Shown here one piece after another: positions 21,037 to 32,900 of a DNA stretch of 64,000 nt. Each line of letters opens with the position of its first letter. The stretch's first letter is position 1. The position numbers and the translations under genes are program-made. The notes under the pieces were generated by a model that searched no databases, was not told the origin of the DNA, and saw only the letters and a list, made by a program, of their open reading frames with translations. The stretch lies in the NCBI GenBank assembly GCA_030374765.1, contig JARGXX010000068.1, positions 124,001-188,000 on the forward strand. The letters run 5' to 3'. This DNA is from Agarophyton chilense. Taxonomy: Eukaryota; Rhodophyta; Florideophyceae; Gracilariales; Gracilariaceae.

Positions 21037-21654
21037 GATGTTGATACGAGGGCTACGGGAAACCAACCAGATCAACTCATCCGCCACATGCCTGTATAGT
21101 TTGCACTGCGAATTTCAGCGCACAACGCTGTTGCATTGTGGATAGCTTATCGTAATATATCCAAACAGGAAATGAGGTTGATATCCGATTGCATTCCCAT
21201 TTCAACTACTTTTTCTACAGAGCGCCCCTTAAATTCGAAATCAGGAAGCCTATGTATGTACGTGGGATTTACTACAAAAATCATACCAAAAATCTTTCCG
21301 TTCGTTTATGAGATTGAAACAATGATCCTTGACTGACGAGTGGGGACGTTCGTATTGGAACACGACCTGGCCTGTGGACATGTGTATTTCACCATAATAA
21401 CAGTGTAGTTCCAAAGGCGTTCTTATCGCTGTCTTTCGCCTGGATTTAGCCACAATAAAGATACCGAGATCCGTAGCCTGAAAGATAAGCACGTAAGTAG
21501 GATAATAAGAGAAATTGCCCATCGTTCATGCCACATCAAAATTCTCAAGTTTGTAGTGCCCTAGTCGAGGCCGTATTCCCCAACGACAACTCGAGTGATG
21601 GATTTGCTCTTTTGTTAAGAACTTCCTTGCATGGACCATAGAAATTCGACGTAT
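21037..21654. other. convergent intergenic region
   Basis: About 620 bp between the DUF1995 stop and the CMC1-like stop, holding both 3' UTRs. Short frames here match nothing known. No RNA gene was seen. Confidence 0.5.
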
Positions 21655-22123
21655 TCATCTTTGGGAAGCAGTGACGTGGTCTGGTAGCCTGTACTCCTTG
21701 ACCGCCCTCGGGAACTTTTTCCCGTGCCTACGTGGAGGAAGGGAAGTGCAAATGTTAGTTCTGATTTTGAAGTTTAGATCGAAGGTCTCAGACATGTTTA
21801 GTAGAGAGGGGTTTCGAAAGAAATTACCTTCTTCTGAGTTCATCTTTCAGAGCTTCATCGCCTCCAAACTCTCTCATGCAGACATCAACAGCCTTACTGT
21901 ATTTTCGACAATGCCAAATGACACTGAGCAGCTTTCCCTCAGCACATTCGGCAAGCCTACGTACGTGCTCGTCACAACCTTTGACAGCGAGATCCCGGAG
22001 TTCCCTTGTGACCCTGTTTTCTGCACTATGAATCAAGACTGGTACCGGATCCGTACTGGAACGGTTTTGCATAATATCTTTAAACTCCCCATCTGAGATG
22101 CGTGATGAAGATTGAGAAGGCAT
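21655..22123 (-). CDS. CMC1-like twin CX9C mitochondrial protein, two exons
   Basis: Exon 1 22123-21828, exon 2 21727-21655; 122 residues when spliced. It holds two Cys-x9-Cys pairs (GCDEHVRRLAEC and HCRKYSKAVDVC), the coiled-coil-helix-coiled-coil-helix fold of small proteins imported into the intermembrane space by Mia40. The spacing and the VIWHCRKY segment fit CMC1, which helps assemble cytochrome c oxidase. Without splicing the frame stops just after DELRRR. Splicing at GTAATT and CACGTAG keeps the frame and adds a basic tail (HGKKFPRAVKEYRLPDHV) such as CMC1 proteins carry. Divergent from eIF3b. CMC2 or another twin-CX9C protein is less likely. Confidence 0.82.
21728..21827 (-). other. 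100-bp spliceosomal intron of the CMC1-like gene
   Basis: On the minus strand it begins GTAATT and ends CTTCCTCCACGTAG after a pyrimidine-rich run. A near-ideal branch point CTACTAAAC lies about 65 nt before the acceptor. Splicing is phase 2 (AG|G). Inferred from sequence only. Confidence 0.7.
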
Positions 22124-22790
22124 GTACAGGAGTTAAGATTGATCAGCTTGAGTCTGATAAATAACATGAGTTCTGATCCCCACGGTGTGTGGTTTCTGGG
22201 GATCACGATTTCAATGATCGAAGATTCCGAAAAGTGTGTACTTATTAACCGCGGTGGGCAGGGATTTAAGATTTACGGGATGACCTTCTATCTACTCAGT
22301 ATCAGCGGAAAGCACTAGTGTCTACGCGGCCAAATTTCGGCCAGTTGTTCTCTACCCTTCGTAGCTTTACAATACATACAATACCTTCATCTTGTATAGC
22401 ATCTACAGTATCCTCCTATCTTTGAACGAATAGCGACTGGGCAATCGAAGTGTCTGGACGGAGAACACTGCCACTTCCGTTGCGCGATCCGGATCAATTA
22501 TTAGAGAACTCACTGTAAGTATCATTTGTAAGCTCACTTTCGAACGCCGTCGAGTTTAAGTGAACTTCACGCAGCCCCAGGTGGCATTCGGCTGTGCATT
22601 CTGCTGTGCACCTCGCCTCCAATTTCTGTCGGTATATCCAAAGAGCCAGGAAGAGTTGCGTTGCGAAATCGGAAAGATCACTGTTGAAGAGTTCCTGACG
22701 GCACCCGTATTCGAATAGCATTTAATTCTCAAACTCACCCTAACTACAGGTCGACAAAAGTATACATTCCCGAAGCTCGTGTGTATCAAA
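22124..22790. promoter_or_regulatory. divergent promoter region (CMC1-like / eIF3b)
   Basis: About 670 bp between divergent starts. Contains an imperfect direct repeat of ATTCGGCTGTGCATTC type near 22590 and an acceptor-like CCTAACTACAG at 22738-22749, which could close a 5' UTR intron of eIF3b. No coding region was recognised. Confidence 0.4.
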
Positions 22791-25172
22791 ATGCCTGGTG
22801 TGGGACCTGAAGAGGTGATGCCGATTAATTCGATCGAAGATGACTTTCAGCGGAAGAGAGATGAAATGCATCGAGTGGCCAAGGATTGTGTTGTAATTGT
22901 TGACAATGTACCAAAAATTGGACCAGAAAAGTATGAGAAGCTTGTTGGGAGGCTAACCCCCTTGTTTGAAAGACCTGCTCGCATGCGTCAAGACGAACAC
23001 GACAAGCCTCGTTTAAACTTTGCCCGAAATGAGAGCGGATCGACATTGGGATTTGCTATCGCCGAGTACATGACCCCGGAGGATGCACACAAAGCAGTCA
23101 CTTCGCTCCATAACTTTCAACTAGACAGATCTCATCGGTTCTGGGTTTGTACTGCCGGAAATCTCGAGAAGCTCAGAAATATTCCCGAAAGGTTTGTTCC
23201 CCCTCCTCCATTACCCCCCAGTTTGAAGAACAGACCAAATTTCAAAAGCTGGTTGCTTGATGAGCGAGGGCGTGATCAATTCATGATCCGCCACAACCAT
23301 GAAACGAGTGTCTACTGGCATGATCACATCGTTAAGCCCCAATTGGTAAGTGCGCATGACTTGTTCCTTCTAGATCACCCCAACGCCAGCGATGAAGAAG
23401 ATAGAGACCCGTGACCGATCTCTCTTCAAGAACTGTATTAACTACATGGATCGAAGAGGATGTGGATTGTCTTAGAGGCTGTTTCAGAGTCTGCGTTTCA
23501 TATCTCAATATCATTATCTTTTTCTAAAAGTCTCGTCGATCTTCAGTCAGATGTATACTGACGAAGCGCTGCGTTTATTCATCTCTTTCTACTCTATGAA
23601 CAGGACTATGCCAAGGTGATGTGGTCAGATGCTGGAGTAGTTTGGTCTCCTCGTGGCACATATCTTGCAACCTTCCATCAGCGCGGTATAAAGTTGTGGG
23701 GTCGCACTACGTCTCTTGAAGGTGAAGTAGATTGGGTGATAGTCATGCGCTTCGAGCACTCAAACGTATCTCTTGTTCACTTTTCGCCATGTGAAAAATA
23801 CCTCATCACTTTTAATGGTACAGAACCCGAGCGAGATGATAAAAGGAATCCACGTGCGATTCTAATATGGGATGTTTTGACTGGCAAGAAGAAGCGTGGG
23901 TTCTTGGGTCCACCAAGATCAATGATTGGTCCTGATGGGACAATACCGTGGCCTATATTTCAATGGTCACATGATGATAAATACTTCGCGAGATTGAACG
24001 AGAATGCGATTTCCGTTTATCAAACTCTGGACATGGGCGTCGTGGACAAGAAGTCGATGAAAATCCCGCATGTTAGAGGATTTGCATGGTCACCAACATC
24101 AAATATTATGGCGTATTGGACTCCTGAAGTGAACGATTCTCCAGCTCGAGTAACGGTTGTCGAGTTGCCGTCCAAGAAAGAAATTCGGCAAAAAGCCCTG
24201 TATTCCGTTTCGTCCATTGTTCTCCATTGGCAGCAAGAAGGGAAATTCCTTTGTTGCAAAGTCGACCGCCTCACAAAGAGTAAGAAAGGGCAGTTTACCA
24301 ACTTTGAATTGTTTCGAGTGCAAGCAAAAGATATTCCAATTGAAGTTTTGGAATACAAAGAGAAAGATATCGTGCAAGCATTTGGTTGGGAACCACAAGG
24401 CCATCGTTTTGCTGTGATACATGGATACAGTGACAAACCTGGAAAAACGGATGTGAGCTTCTTCACGATGGAGGGTATTATTGGTGAGCTTAAGCCATTG
24501 TTTACCCTTGAGAATAGGAACGTGAATCAGATGCGATGGTCTCCGAAAGGTCGATTTGTTCTTCTAGCTGCTCTTGGATCGCCGAACGGAAACCTTGAAT
24601 GGTATGACATCAACGACGCCATCGGAAAGGAAACCCCGGAGCCTGTCGGGACGAACCAGCATTTCCTATGCAATGATGCACAATGGGACCCGTCTGGGAG
24701 ATTTGTATCGAGTTTCGTGACGTATTGGCGGAACAGTAACGAAAACGGATTCGTTATCTGGACTATGTATGGCAAGGAACTCTGCCGGACCAGTGTTGAG
24801 ATGTTATACCAGTTTGCCTGGAGGCCAAGGCCCCCATCTCTTCTTTCTGCGAAGCAGCGTAAGGCCATAAAGAAGAGTCTGAAAGTTAAGAAAGAGAAAT
24901 ACGAAAGAGAGGATAAGGATCTTAGAGATACAGTCAGTAGTGGGAAGGCCGCGCAGCGAAAGGCCCAACGCGATGCATTTTATGCTTTCCGAAACAGTGC
25001 AAAGAAAACTCTCGATGAGGAAGCAACACGGCGTCAAGAAGCAATTGCTGTGTATGGTACATCAGGAGACGACAAAGAGACAATTACCGAGGTGGTTGAG
25101 ACAATTGTCTCTGTCAAGAACGAAATTGACTTCAGTAAGAAGCTACTCACCAGCGATGATGAGCGCGATTAA
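22791..25172 (+). CDS. eukaryotic translation initiation factor 3 subunit B, two exons
   Basis: Scaffold subunit of eIF3, binding the 40S ribosome during initiation in the cytosol. Exon 1 22791-23345, exon 2 23604-25172; 707 residues, the usual length for plant/algal eIF3b. ATG 22791 lies in a good context (TCAAAATGC). RRM at about residues 30-120 (CVVIVDNVPKIG, LGFAIAEYMTPEDAHKAV). Then a WD40/eIF2A-type propeller: VWSPRGTYLATFHQRGIKLW right after the exon junction, MRWSPKGRFVLLAALGS later, and the hallmark FAWRPRPPSLLSAKQ. The tail is Lys/Glu-rich and helical, binding other eIF3 subunits in the family. It contacts the primase gene tail to tail with 174 bp between the stops. Confidence 0.96.
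23346..23603 (+). other. 258-bp intron of eIF3b
   Basis: Donor GTAAGT after codon Leu (phase 0); acceptor ATGAACAG at 23596-23603. Removing it restores the unbroken family alignment from KPQL to DYAKVMWSDAGVVW. If retained, the frame runs 22 codons into the intron and stops, giving a truncated RRM-only protein. Confidence 0.9.
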
Positions 25173-25346
25173 GTAAAGCAGTAAAAGGTGAAGCTTCCGT
25201 GTTACTTCGTTTTTCTTTTTTCAAATTTTAAGTGCATGAACATAGATTTGCGGAATGGTGACAGGACTAGGTTCAGTAAGGAGGATTGCTTGGCGAAGCT
25301 GCGCACCATCCTCCGCGATGATGGTCTTTTTCGTGAACATCTAGTT

Positions 25347-27146
25347 TTACACGCTGCCTGCCTGAACCTTTGGATCGCCCCCTGCTTCCTGATCCCTCTG
25401 TGGGGCATCTAAATCCATCGGCTCGCTCCTTTGGTTCTCTCGATCATCGCAGTCCTTACTATTTTCCTTCGGAACAGGATCTTCTTGTCTGGCGACCGTA
25501 ACATTTACGTCGTTGTCCACTTTTTTCTTATCACATGGATCCTCTGTTTTTCGATGGCCTTGAGGTTGAGGATCTTCACTTCTTTCGTCATCCCCCACGC
25601 TTACTTTCGGGATAAATTCTTCCGCCACATGCTGCGCGTCTATTGCTTCGGTAGCCATCAATAATTCCTCATCATCTACCTCATCATCCATGGATGGGTC
25701 TTCCGGAGTGAGTCCCAAACGCCTCCGTCTAGCCTCGATAAAGTACGAGTTAGGATGATCCGGAATAAATACAGGAAGGCCATACTCGCTATTTGGATGA
25801 TGACCTGGTTGAGAGGATGCAAAGCACATCCCACAGGCCGCCTGATAGTTACCATCCTTGGCCCTTGCAGCAATCGCCGGAATTGCTTCTGGGGCAGTAC
25901 CGAGCGCCGTTAGGGACATCTTGAGGTGGGATTCATCAAGCTCTCGATACGGACATCCGCTATGTTCTCCAGGTCCTGGCCTGTCATTTATTACTTTCAT
26001 GCAGTTGAAGGCAGGTAGATTCCGGCGCTTACCTTCTTTCCCGTATTGGTGGCGAATGTTGTATGCGTATTGCTTTTCAAACTTTTCGGTTGTTATGGTT
26101 CCCTTTCCAAATTCTGTTCTCCAAAACTTAAGAGACTCCTCCATAGTTAACCCGCACGCCTTCAAAAACACTCCAAGCTGTATTCTAGCAGAATGACGAA
26201 GATGATGGTTCTGCCGTAATTTTATCATCATATTAAACATGCACAGGGGCATAGCTGGAAGCGATTGATCAAGTTCCTGAAGCGAAATACGGTCGACAGA
26301 TGAATTTGGATTAAAAGCCCTTTTGGATTGTTCGTCGGCCTCGAAATGCTGCTTAATTGACTTGAGAATCGGTTCCATTCTTTCGTCTCTCTTGACAATT
26401 GCAACACAATTCGTGGCTGTTATTAAACTAGCACTGAGCAACGATCGAAACTGGACAGCAACAACATCAAGTATGTTACTTTCAGGCACGTATGCAAAAC
26501 CATCGCGCAAGAAAACCTTTCGGTGACGCACTAAAGCTGGCACTTCCTCGAAGGCAATCTTGTAGTACTTTGGGTTTTCATTGCTTCTTATTCTGTTAGG
26601 CCCTTGAGCCACCGCACGAAGTTCCGAACATATCTGCTCCAGTTCGGCGTTTGAAACACGTTTCGCGACTAAGCCGTTCGCTTTCTCAATGGCCTTGAGC
26701 GCCAAGTCCGTAGCTGTACCATCAAGGCGTGCTGTGAAAAGGTCATACTCGGTATTCAATAGCCAAGCTCGCTGCTCGGAACAAAGAGCCATTCTGACCA
26801 AAAAATGAGACGCTTCGTCGTTTAGAATCTTCTCCCGTCTGTCCCGATTGCCAACGGGCGGTATGTGTAGATCATGTGTACGTTCGGCGCGTCGAATTTG
26901 GCTCTTCAGATAGTCTTTTCCGTTTGTTAGGCTCTGCGCTCCTAATTGCTGCACTGCACGGGCTTTTTCAACCGCTTTCAACAACTTGAGTCTCCTTATG
27001 GAGAGGGTGTGTAGCTTCTCAAAGTCGAACGGAACTGATCCAAGTGAAGAGGAGGTGTACAACGGTGCATAAGAAGAGCTTTGGTTTAGTGAAGCAGTAC
27101 CCCCTGAATCCGGGGATGCGTTTGTGGGGGCAAGTATGACTTCCAT
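25347..27146 (-). CDS. PRIM2: DNA primase large subunit
   Basis: Iron-sulfur subunit of the pol alpha-primase complex, needed to start and count RNA primers at replication forks in the nucleus. 599 residues from ATG 27146, no intron. The four 4Fe-4S cysteines sit at about 302 (LCMFNMM), 382 (FNCMKV), 398 (HSGCPY) and 438 (QAACGM), with spacing almost as in the human protein. The conserved HHLRHSARIQLGVFLKACGL, SYNIRH-like and YGKEGKRRN segments are present. Residues about 485-599 form an acidic, Glu/Asp/Lys-rich tail absent from most relatives. Convergent with eIF3b. Confidence 0.96.
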   Translation of the reverse strand: MEVILAPTNASPDSGGTASLNQSSSYAPLYTSSSLGSVPFDFEKLHTLSIRRLKLLKAVEKARAVQQLGAQSLTNGKDYLKSQIRRAERTHDLHIPPVGNRDRREKILNDEASHFLVRMALCSEQRAWLLNTEYDLFTARLDGTATDLALKAIEKANGLVAKRVSNAELEQICSELRAVAQGPNRIRSNENPKYYKIAFEEVPALVRHRKVFLRDGFAYVPESNILDVVAVQFRSLLSASLITATNCVAIVKRDERMEPILKSIKQHFEADEQSKRAFNPNSSVDRISLQELDQSLPAMPLCMFNMMIKLRQNHHLRHSARIQLGVFLKACGLTMEESLKFWRTEFGKGTITTEKFEKQYAYNIRHQYGKEGKRRNLPAFNCMKVINDRPGPGEHSGCPYRELDESHLKMSLTALGTAPEAIPAIAARAKDGNYQAACGMCFASSQPGHHPNSEYGLPVFIPDHPNSYFIEARRRRLGLTPEDPSMDDEVDDEELLMATEAIDAQHVAEEFIPKVSVGDDERSEDPQPQGHRKTEDPCDKKKVDNDVNVTVARQEDPVPKENSKDCDDRENQRSEPMDLDAPQRDQEAGGDPKVQAGSV

Positions 27147-28980
27147 TACGAACGTTGACGCTCACGATGACTCCCGTCTGCAAAGTGGACATTTCCAAGG
27201 GAGAGTAGATTACAACGAGCCACACATGATCGGATGCCCCGTTCAAGTTTTGGCGGGAAGAGCGTGTTTCTGTAGCTCGGCCTGTACCAAATTGACACGA
27301 CGTGAACGACGTCACTCATCCAGCCAATCAAGGCACGAGGCGCAACATCCAATACCTTCTAATGCACTTTACTACTAGAGGTATTTCCCTCAGCATCACC
27401 TTCATACCTTTAGTGCCATAAGCCATTCAGATGGCGAGGCGCAACATCTCAAACATCAACGCCAATAAACAAAAATAAACAAGTCAACCACAGATCGATT
27501 CGTCACGACGATTACGGTCAGCTTCATCGGCAAGGAAACCACTCTGTACAAGTTTATTCTCCTCTTTTTGTGCGTTCAAAATGCGCTTATTTCCAGATGA
27601 TGTGATGTATAGACGGCCGCTGTAACTACGCACACAGTATACAGATGACCCAATGTGCGTTAAAGAACAAAAATCCAGAAAATAAGGAAATCAAAGATCT
27701 CATGCTCAGTAAACGACGAAATCGACTTATTAGAAACACGAATCGTCAAAGCAGCAATAGCAAAATATAAAAATCTCTAAACTTTAGCAAGAGAAAGAAT
27801 TGTATATTCATATTGGGTTTCGAATGAAAAAGATGTCCTGGGTTTGTAAAATAGTCTGACCGTCTTTTTAACGCATTACTAAAAGACGTTCTTTGAAAAA
27901 TATTTTAAAGCTACACCTATGTTTTATTATTTCAAACAACAAGATCAACAAAATAAAGTAACTTCAACTGGATTCACTAATAATCAAACATATATTTGTG
28001 TCTTAAATCAGGTTAATTGGAACAGATTCGTCGTCCTAGGTACTTAGTAGCGTATAATTCCAATTGTAGACGATAAAAAAATGTAACAGACTATTAGTAG
28101 TAAAAACATTACACGAGCCAAAAACGTCCTCTATTTTAGATTTTTATAATAGTTTGGATATTTTTTTATCACTCAGCAAAAGAGAAATTTTCAGGAGAAG
28201 CTTCCTTTGTTTGCAAAGAACATATACTACTTTGGTTCATTTTGAATCGGCTTTTATAAGTTTTCTTCTACTTTGTGGTGCATGGCCAATAATTCAGGCG
28301 ACATCGAAACCTTCGGAATCATTCCATCTAGAATAGAACACAGTAGTAGAGCCTCTTAAAAAATGAAAGACGATGTCGTGGTGTAGAGTAGAATTAAACA
28401 GGCACGACAATTGGGGAGAGTGGATTTGGAAGCTCCAAGTTTATTAGTACACATGTTGTAATCAGCTTCGAGATTATGTAAATAGAGATGCCACTTAGAC
28501 GAGTGAACGTTTGTAGAAAACCGTAGCCAGAACAAACGAAATAATAATATCTTCATACAAGGGCCAGAAAACCGCATTGAATAAATAAAAGAGACCCACG
28601 GCGGTAATAGTTCTCTTTGACTAGAAAGGTGAGTAAGTCTACGGATATTATAACTTATAAATCTTCTAGAGGAGTAATAGAATGCAAATTCAGAAAGAAC
28701 CACGAGCTGCAGAATGAGAATGCGGACGGTTTATTGAGCGGAAAGATCTCCAAGCCATTAAAATTACAAAAGCTAAACTGAAAATAATTCAGATAAACTA
28801 TATAGATTAATCAGAAGTACTGGCCACTGTAATCTAATCAGAGCCCTTCATGCGCTCCATAGAACCGTCTAGTCTCATACTCCGGCTACCATTTTGGTTT
28901 ATACCGTTTTTTGGTCTCTCGCCTTAAAATTTGATGTTAAACACGATTAAAATTGAAACGGAGATTTTTTTGAATTAATT
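27147..28980. other. AT-rich intergenic stretch
   Basis: The first 250 bp are the presumed primase promoter, with a CCAAT motif near 27331. From about 27.4 kb on the sequence is strongly AT-rich, with only short frames of no recognisable product (such as 60 codons at 28154 and 115 codons on the minus strand ending at 28356). Probably decayed transposon or plain intergenic DNA. Confidence 0.5.
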
Positions 28981-29720
28981 TCGTACCGTTTGGTGAAGAA
29001 ATCCCTAGTAATGATTGTCATCAGCATGAGGAGGGACCCCTTCGCGCCAAATCTCCCTACACGTCTGACCCGTGACACGCAAATGCACCCCCACCCAATA
29101 ATTATCGAGTGCACTTTGCTACAGTGCCGTGCGCCGCCCAAGTGCCGACCAATCAGAATACGTTACACCTCCGACCCTCAGGCTCCAAAACAGCATATAT
29201 GGTGCACTGATGATGAACCGGGTCAGACAACTCGGCTCTTGACCCTAACCACAAAAACAACCTCCAAATTTCAGGCATGAGCCACAGCACTCTATGACAA
29301 GAGACTGCGTGCTGTGATTCACAGCCCTGGGACCTAGGCAAGGCCGAGCTCGTGTGCAGGCCGCCATCGTAGTAACCCACTGAGTACCACGGATCTGGGA
29401 AAAGTCAGGTGCTAAATGGTACACTGATCGTTTGACGGCGATTCAGGAAGCCTTGAGGGTTTCCAAGCCCTTATACCAGCATACCTTGCTGGTATAAGGT
29501 CTGGGGCGGCCGCCGTGTCGTACCTCTGGGGGCTGGAAAGCGCTTGCTCCACTGCGTGTCAGGGAGTATTGCCGTGAGTAATAGCAAACCCATCCCAACA
29601 ACCGGACGCGGGTTAAACGGCATACGGCTTGAAAACCGGCTGAGCACACTTCGTCCGTCACTTTTCAACAGAAGTGTGTCGAGAGTCCCTGTGCTGCGCA
29701 TGAGTTGCATTGGGTAATAA
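28981..29720. other. GC-richer unrecognised block with perfect hairpin
   Basis: Composition changes abruptly from the AT-rich left flank. No LTR ends, tRNA or protein domain was recognised. A 79-codon minus frame at 29471-29710 has no known relative that I can name. It may be the 5' non-coding part of the Helitron or an older non-autonomous insertion. It contains the 13-bp hairpin at 29469-29499. Confidence 0.35.
29469..29499. repeat. perfect 13-bp hairpin
   Basis: CCTTATACCAGCA, 5-nt loop TACCT, TGCTGGTATAAGG. A perfect stem of this length is unlikely by chance and recalls Helitron terminal hairpins, but no CTRR end follows it on either strand. Confidence 0.8.
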
Positions 29721-29939
29721 ATAAGTCTTGCAGATTTTTTTTAATTAAGACAGCTGCATGCAACCAGCCCCGGTGGGTGCAAAGCAACAAACTGCAACCA
29801 AAGATCAAACATTTTTCTTCACACGGTTTAGTTGTGTTTGTTTTTTATATTACATAAACTTTGTCGTAGATTCGAAGAGCTAGCACAAGCTCAAAATAAA
29901 ATGAATAAAAAAGAAGAATAGAGACAAAACTATGGAGGC

Positions 29940-32900
29940 GTGAGATGGAGACGAAGAAGAAGAGGTGCTGGAGAAAACAGAGGCGCGACAATCGCAGGAG
30001 TGGAAGGACCCGAAAGAGTAACGGTTACTGTCGAAGATGCTCCAGATGAAGTACAAGTAAACGAAACTGGTCAGCATGTGCAAGATCCAGTCGTCGTCGC
30101 GGATTTGAACGAAGATGAAATCATTACAGCTCCAATCATCGGTGGATCACTTCCAAGTACCACGAGAACCACTGAAAACCATCCTCGGGCTAATGTCGAA
30201 GAAGAGATGCCTGCTCCGATGGAAGTTGAAGAAGATGAAATCACTCCAGCTCCCGCACCATCCGCTGAGTCAGAGCTTCAGCAGGTTCCTACTTTTTCTA
30301 TTCATTCAGAAGAACAGCAATCGCTCCAAGAGCTTGATTCGAATGTCATGCTGTTTGCCGGACGTCCAGATCGTGGATTGTATCGCGTTCACTACGCATG
30401 GGATTCCGATGCTGCTCAAGCATGGATTGATCCAGCCACTCGTGCAAACATTCCTGAGTTTGAGACGTTGTCCACCGTAGGAACCCGCAGATGCATAAGA
30501 TGCGGTGAGTTTTCACACACCTATGGTTCGTGTCCGTACGAAGAGTGGACGTTACCAATTCATAGTTGCAAGTGGTGTGGGTATGTGCTTTTAGGAAAAG
30601 AAGTACATGTAGTCTGTTGTGGCATGAAACGAAATTCAGGATGGGGGGTCACATTTCGTAGACGCCATACTAATGCAGAAATACGAAGCATATACCGTTC
30701 AAGAGCATTCCACTCGAACTCCTTAAACTTGAATACGCTTTTTGCCACCACTCAAGCGTTTATGGACATGTCCTATGTCACAGGATGTGGCCCTTCGTTT
30801 ATCAGACTAGAAGGAACTGCAGCACTTGCTCTCCCGGCACACAGACAGAGCAGCACGCGGTATAGTTTTCTTTGGGGCGCAGGGCCTCCTTCTCTCGATC
30901 CTGCTCACTATACACGAGCAAACCTGCGAGCGTTTATCCAAGACATCAACGTGAAACACATGGTTCCGAGACTTTACGAGGTGATTCAGCCCAAACCTGA
31001 TGTGGTGCGAGAGCGGTATCGAGCGATGCTGACAACGGAGCAAATGCAGGCACAAGAAGAAAATACGGCTGACGTAAGCTCGCAAGCTGCGAACGAGGGA
31101 GTGATAGTGCGCGGATATGAGGGCACTAGAACTGAAACAGTGTCTGGTGACAACGTAGGTGCAGGTCCGATGTCCGAAGATGCTCCTGGAGCTGGACCAT
31201 CCATGATGAGAACCTTCGTAGTCGATCCAGGCGGTCTGTACCATGTCGAGGCCCAGGTGCCTCAGTTGACTGAGGGCACAGTTACGGAAGAACACGCAGC
31301 TATCACAGGCGACACGGAGCAAGCAGGGGCTGCAATAAACTCAAACAGCAACCCCCGAGTGCGGTATAAATTGCTGAAACCGTCTTCTATGCTAGCAGAG
31401 AGAGGTACATTTCCCCTTCTGTACCCGTATGGCGACGAGCATAAACCGTTTGACCTTCGTTTGTATCTGCAAGCACGAAATGGTACGCAAGAAAGCTTAG
31501 GGCTCGGTTTCGATCAGTGGAATCTTCAGAAGCTTACTTGGGCACAAAATGCAAAGCGTCGACTGTATTCAGATAACTTTTTGCTTAATAGTGGTCCATT
31601 AATGCAAATGTGGTTGCTTCGCACACAAACGAACATTGAAGACATGCGACTTCAATACCTAGAACGGCAGCAGCAAGCACGCATAGTTCAAGAGACGGAA
31701 ATCGTTCAAGCGCAAAATCAATCGACTGGCGGAATGACTGACGCGCAATTCAGGCTTATGGGACGCATTTTGCTTCCAGATGACTCAGTGAACTCTTCTA
31801 AGTACTGGAAAAGTAAACGACAGGATGTGCAAGCGATTGTGGCAAGAAAAGGACCCCCTTCGCTATTCATCACCGTCACAATGAACGTATGGCCAGCGGA
31901 TGTGAAGCGTTTAGGCATGGATACGACTCATCGGAGTGCTTTCACAGCACCAGCTAATCGTCCACGCCCGTTTGACCGCCCAGACTTGATTGCCAGAGTT
32001 TACAACCAGTACATCAACGATATTGTGAAAGACCTCGAAAAGAATTCGGAACAGTTATTTGGGTCCAAGTGCTTGGGACTTGCAGCAAAGCTGGAGTTTC
32101 AAGAACGAAACGTACCGCACCATCACATCCTGCTATGGTTAGAAGGAGGTGTAATAGAAGACGTAGATGCCATTGACAGTCTGATTCGAGCGGAAGTACC
32201 AAGTCCAGGGGAAGATGACGAACTGCGCGCCCTCGTTTTATCTATGCACCGCCACCGCCACTCTTCATATTGTCGTAATCGTGCAGGTCGTTGCCGATTT
32301 GGGTACGATAGCACAATTATTGTCCAAGAAACATACATCGAAGAAGGAACAAACCGTGTTGTTTACCGAAGAAGAAATGAAGAAGATCTCAAAATCGTGC
32401 CATACAATCCTACACTCACTAAGAAGTACCGCTCACACATCAATGTAGAGCGCATGCAGGGTGGAGGAGCGGTAGCGTACCTCATGAAGTATGCTTTTAA
32501 GCAGCCCAAAGCACAAGAAGTTGCTCTGAATATTAGCAACCAGAATGAATCGGGTACAGATACCCAACAACCAGCTGTGGTGCAGAATGAAATCCGTGCC
32601 TACATGCGGGCACGTGTGGTGGGTGCCGTGAATGCTGCTTGGCGAATCTTTGAGTTACGTCACGTCTCCATTCTGCCCACTGTGGAGCGACTTGCAATAC
32701 ATTTGGAGGGAGAGAGAACTTTTGTTCTTCGCAGCCCTAATGACATTCACACGGCTTCACAGCCATCAACACTGGAACGGTACTTTCAGAGACCTGAGAC
32801 ATATGCCAGTCTTGATTACCTCTCCTACTATGGAAAGGTGCGCCTGTATCGAACCCCCCCAACTAGTGTACTCAATCAGTTTGATGGAGACAGTACTCAA

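Noticed and set aside
25347-25412. Coding frames on the plus strand at 25188-25412 between eIF3b and primase
   Set aside because: They overlap the end of the primase gene antisense and have no recognisable product.
27560-27650. Possible box C/D snoRNA (GATGATGTGATG near 27597)
   Set aside because: No box D at a fitting distance and no terminal stem.
29471-29710. 79-codon minus frame as a real gene
   Set aside because: The sequence looks protein-like in places, but no family could be named and it overlaps the perfect hairpin; kept only as part of the unassigned block.
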